Assembly (NCBI GenBank): GCA_014650015.1
Contig: BMUD01000023.1
Location: forward strand, 56,631 to 120,630
DNA length: 64,000 nt
DNA from: Streptomyces griseoloalbus
GTDB lineage: Bacteria; Actinomycetota; Actinomycetes; Streptomycetales; Streptomycetaceae
Direction: 5' to 3'
Shown here: piece after piece, positions 63,802 to 64,000 of the stretch
Numbering within the stretch: position 1 is the first letter of the stretch
Layout of the letters: every line of letters begins with the position of its first letter
Notes under the pieces: model-generated
The model's database searches: none
The model's input: the letters and a program-made list of their open reading frames with translations, nothing else
Told to the model about the DNA's origin: nothing
Position numbers and translations under genes: made by a program

Positions 63802-64000
63802 GTGAGTGAGACAACGCACGACGGCACGGTCGCGGTCAGCGCGCCCGTGCCGCCCGACGAGGGCCTCACGGCGGCCCAGCTCGCCGCCAAGTACGGGCTG
63901 TCCGTCAGCGGCGCCCGGCCGTCCCTCTTCGAGTACGTCCGTCAGCTCTGGGGACGGCGGCACTTCATCCTCGCCTTCTCGCAGGCGAAGCTGACCGCCC
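63802..64000 (+). CDS. ABC-2 polysaccharide/teichoic-acid export permease, 5' part only
   Basis: Starts at the GTG at 63802 and runs off the window; 66 residues are present. A polar N-terminus (AAQLAAKYGLSVSGARPSL) leads to FEYVRQLWGRRHFILAFSQA and KLTA, the conserved cytoplasmic entry of TagG/Wzm-type ABC-2 permeases (R-x-lysine/arginine block just before the first helix). Such permeases export lipid-linked glycopolymers together with a TagH/Wzt ATPase, expected downstream. Its place after the glycosyltransferase supports an exported glycoconjugate as the operon's product. Confidence 0.75.
   Translation, partial: MSETTHDGTVAVSAPVPPDEGLTAAQLAAKYGLSVSGARPSLFEYVRQLWGRRHFILAFSQAKLTA

Overview
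The window is a very GC-rich actinobacterial chromosome segment. Third codon positions are almost all G or C, GTG and TTG starts are common, many genes overlap as GTGA or ATGA, and TAGGAT-type -10 boxes recur. Streptomyces-restricted families (an SsgA-like protein, a WhiB-like protein, the two-domain small laccase, an LPFR-motif peptide) point to Streptomyces. From memory, the gene order resembles the S. coelicolor SCO6703 to SCO675x region (PcaV, SLAC, WblH, SsgD, D-amino-acid oxidase, Idi); this is recollection, not a search result.

Layout. 0-5.6 kb: start of a protocatechuate-type CoA transferase gene with a divergent MarR regulator over a palindromic operator, a DUF3048 lipoprotein, a zinc alcohol dehydrogenase, and a divergent LigC-type ligase / LigD-type polymerase pair. 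5.6-12.7 kb: an exported redox set made of a ThuA/sorbosone-dehydrogenase protein, a cupredoxin-Ig-DUF1080 fusion and a small laccase, followed by a LacI regulator whose stop codon lies inside a 34-bp tandem repeat array (12.67-13.0 kb). 13.1-17.2 kb: a VOC protein, WblH-like protein, two tandem tRNA-like genes (Gly GCC, Ala GGC), a zinc-ribbon SDR-like protein, a translationally coupled leucine-rich-repeat protein, and a third, Trp-like tRNA gene. 17.2-23.6 kb: acyl-ACP desaturase behind an unusual operator array, dimethylargininase, and an ABC-F/UvrA-like operon with a leader hairpin. 23.6-29.8 kb: small housekeeping and conserved genes (GPP34, GNAT, SsgD, endonuclease V) with some decayed fragments. 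29.9-35.3 kb: fatty-acid degradation operon (CaiB-type protein, thiolase, FadB) next to a MerR regulator. 35.5-40 kb: amino acid permease, then an accessory patch holding a macro-domain fragment, a GH10 enzyme and an IS3 transposase scrap. 40-58 kb: exported peptidases, BCCT transporter, D-amino-acid oxidase, a second ABC-F, Tex, paired DJ-1/PfpI proteins, enoyl-CoA hydratase, HATPase, Idi, a CDF transporter and GalE.

58.4-64 kb: a tightly overlapping operon of CDP-alcohol phosphotransferase, nucleotidyltransferase, sn-glycerol-1-phosphate-dehydrogenase-like enzyme, a second CDP-alcohol phosphotransferase, a GT2 glycosyltransferase and the start of an ABC-2 export permease. It reads as a pathway that makes a cytidylyl-activated polyol phosphate, transfers it to a membrane or polymer acceptor, glycosylates it and exports it.

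The two stretches most likely to hide new biology are the tRNA-like/SDR/LRR cluster (14.37-17.22 kb) and the glycerol-1-phosphate/CDP-alcohol export operon (58.4 kb to the end).
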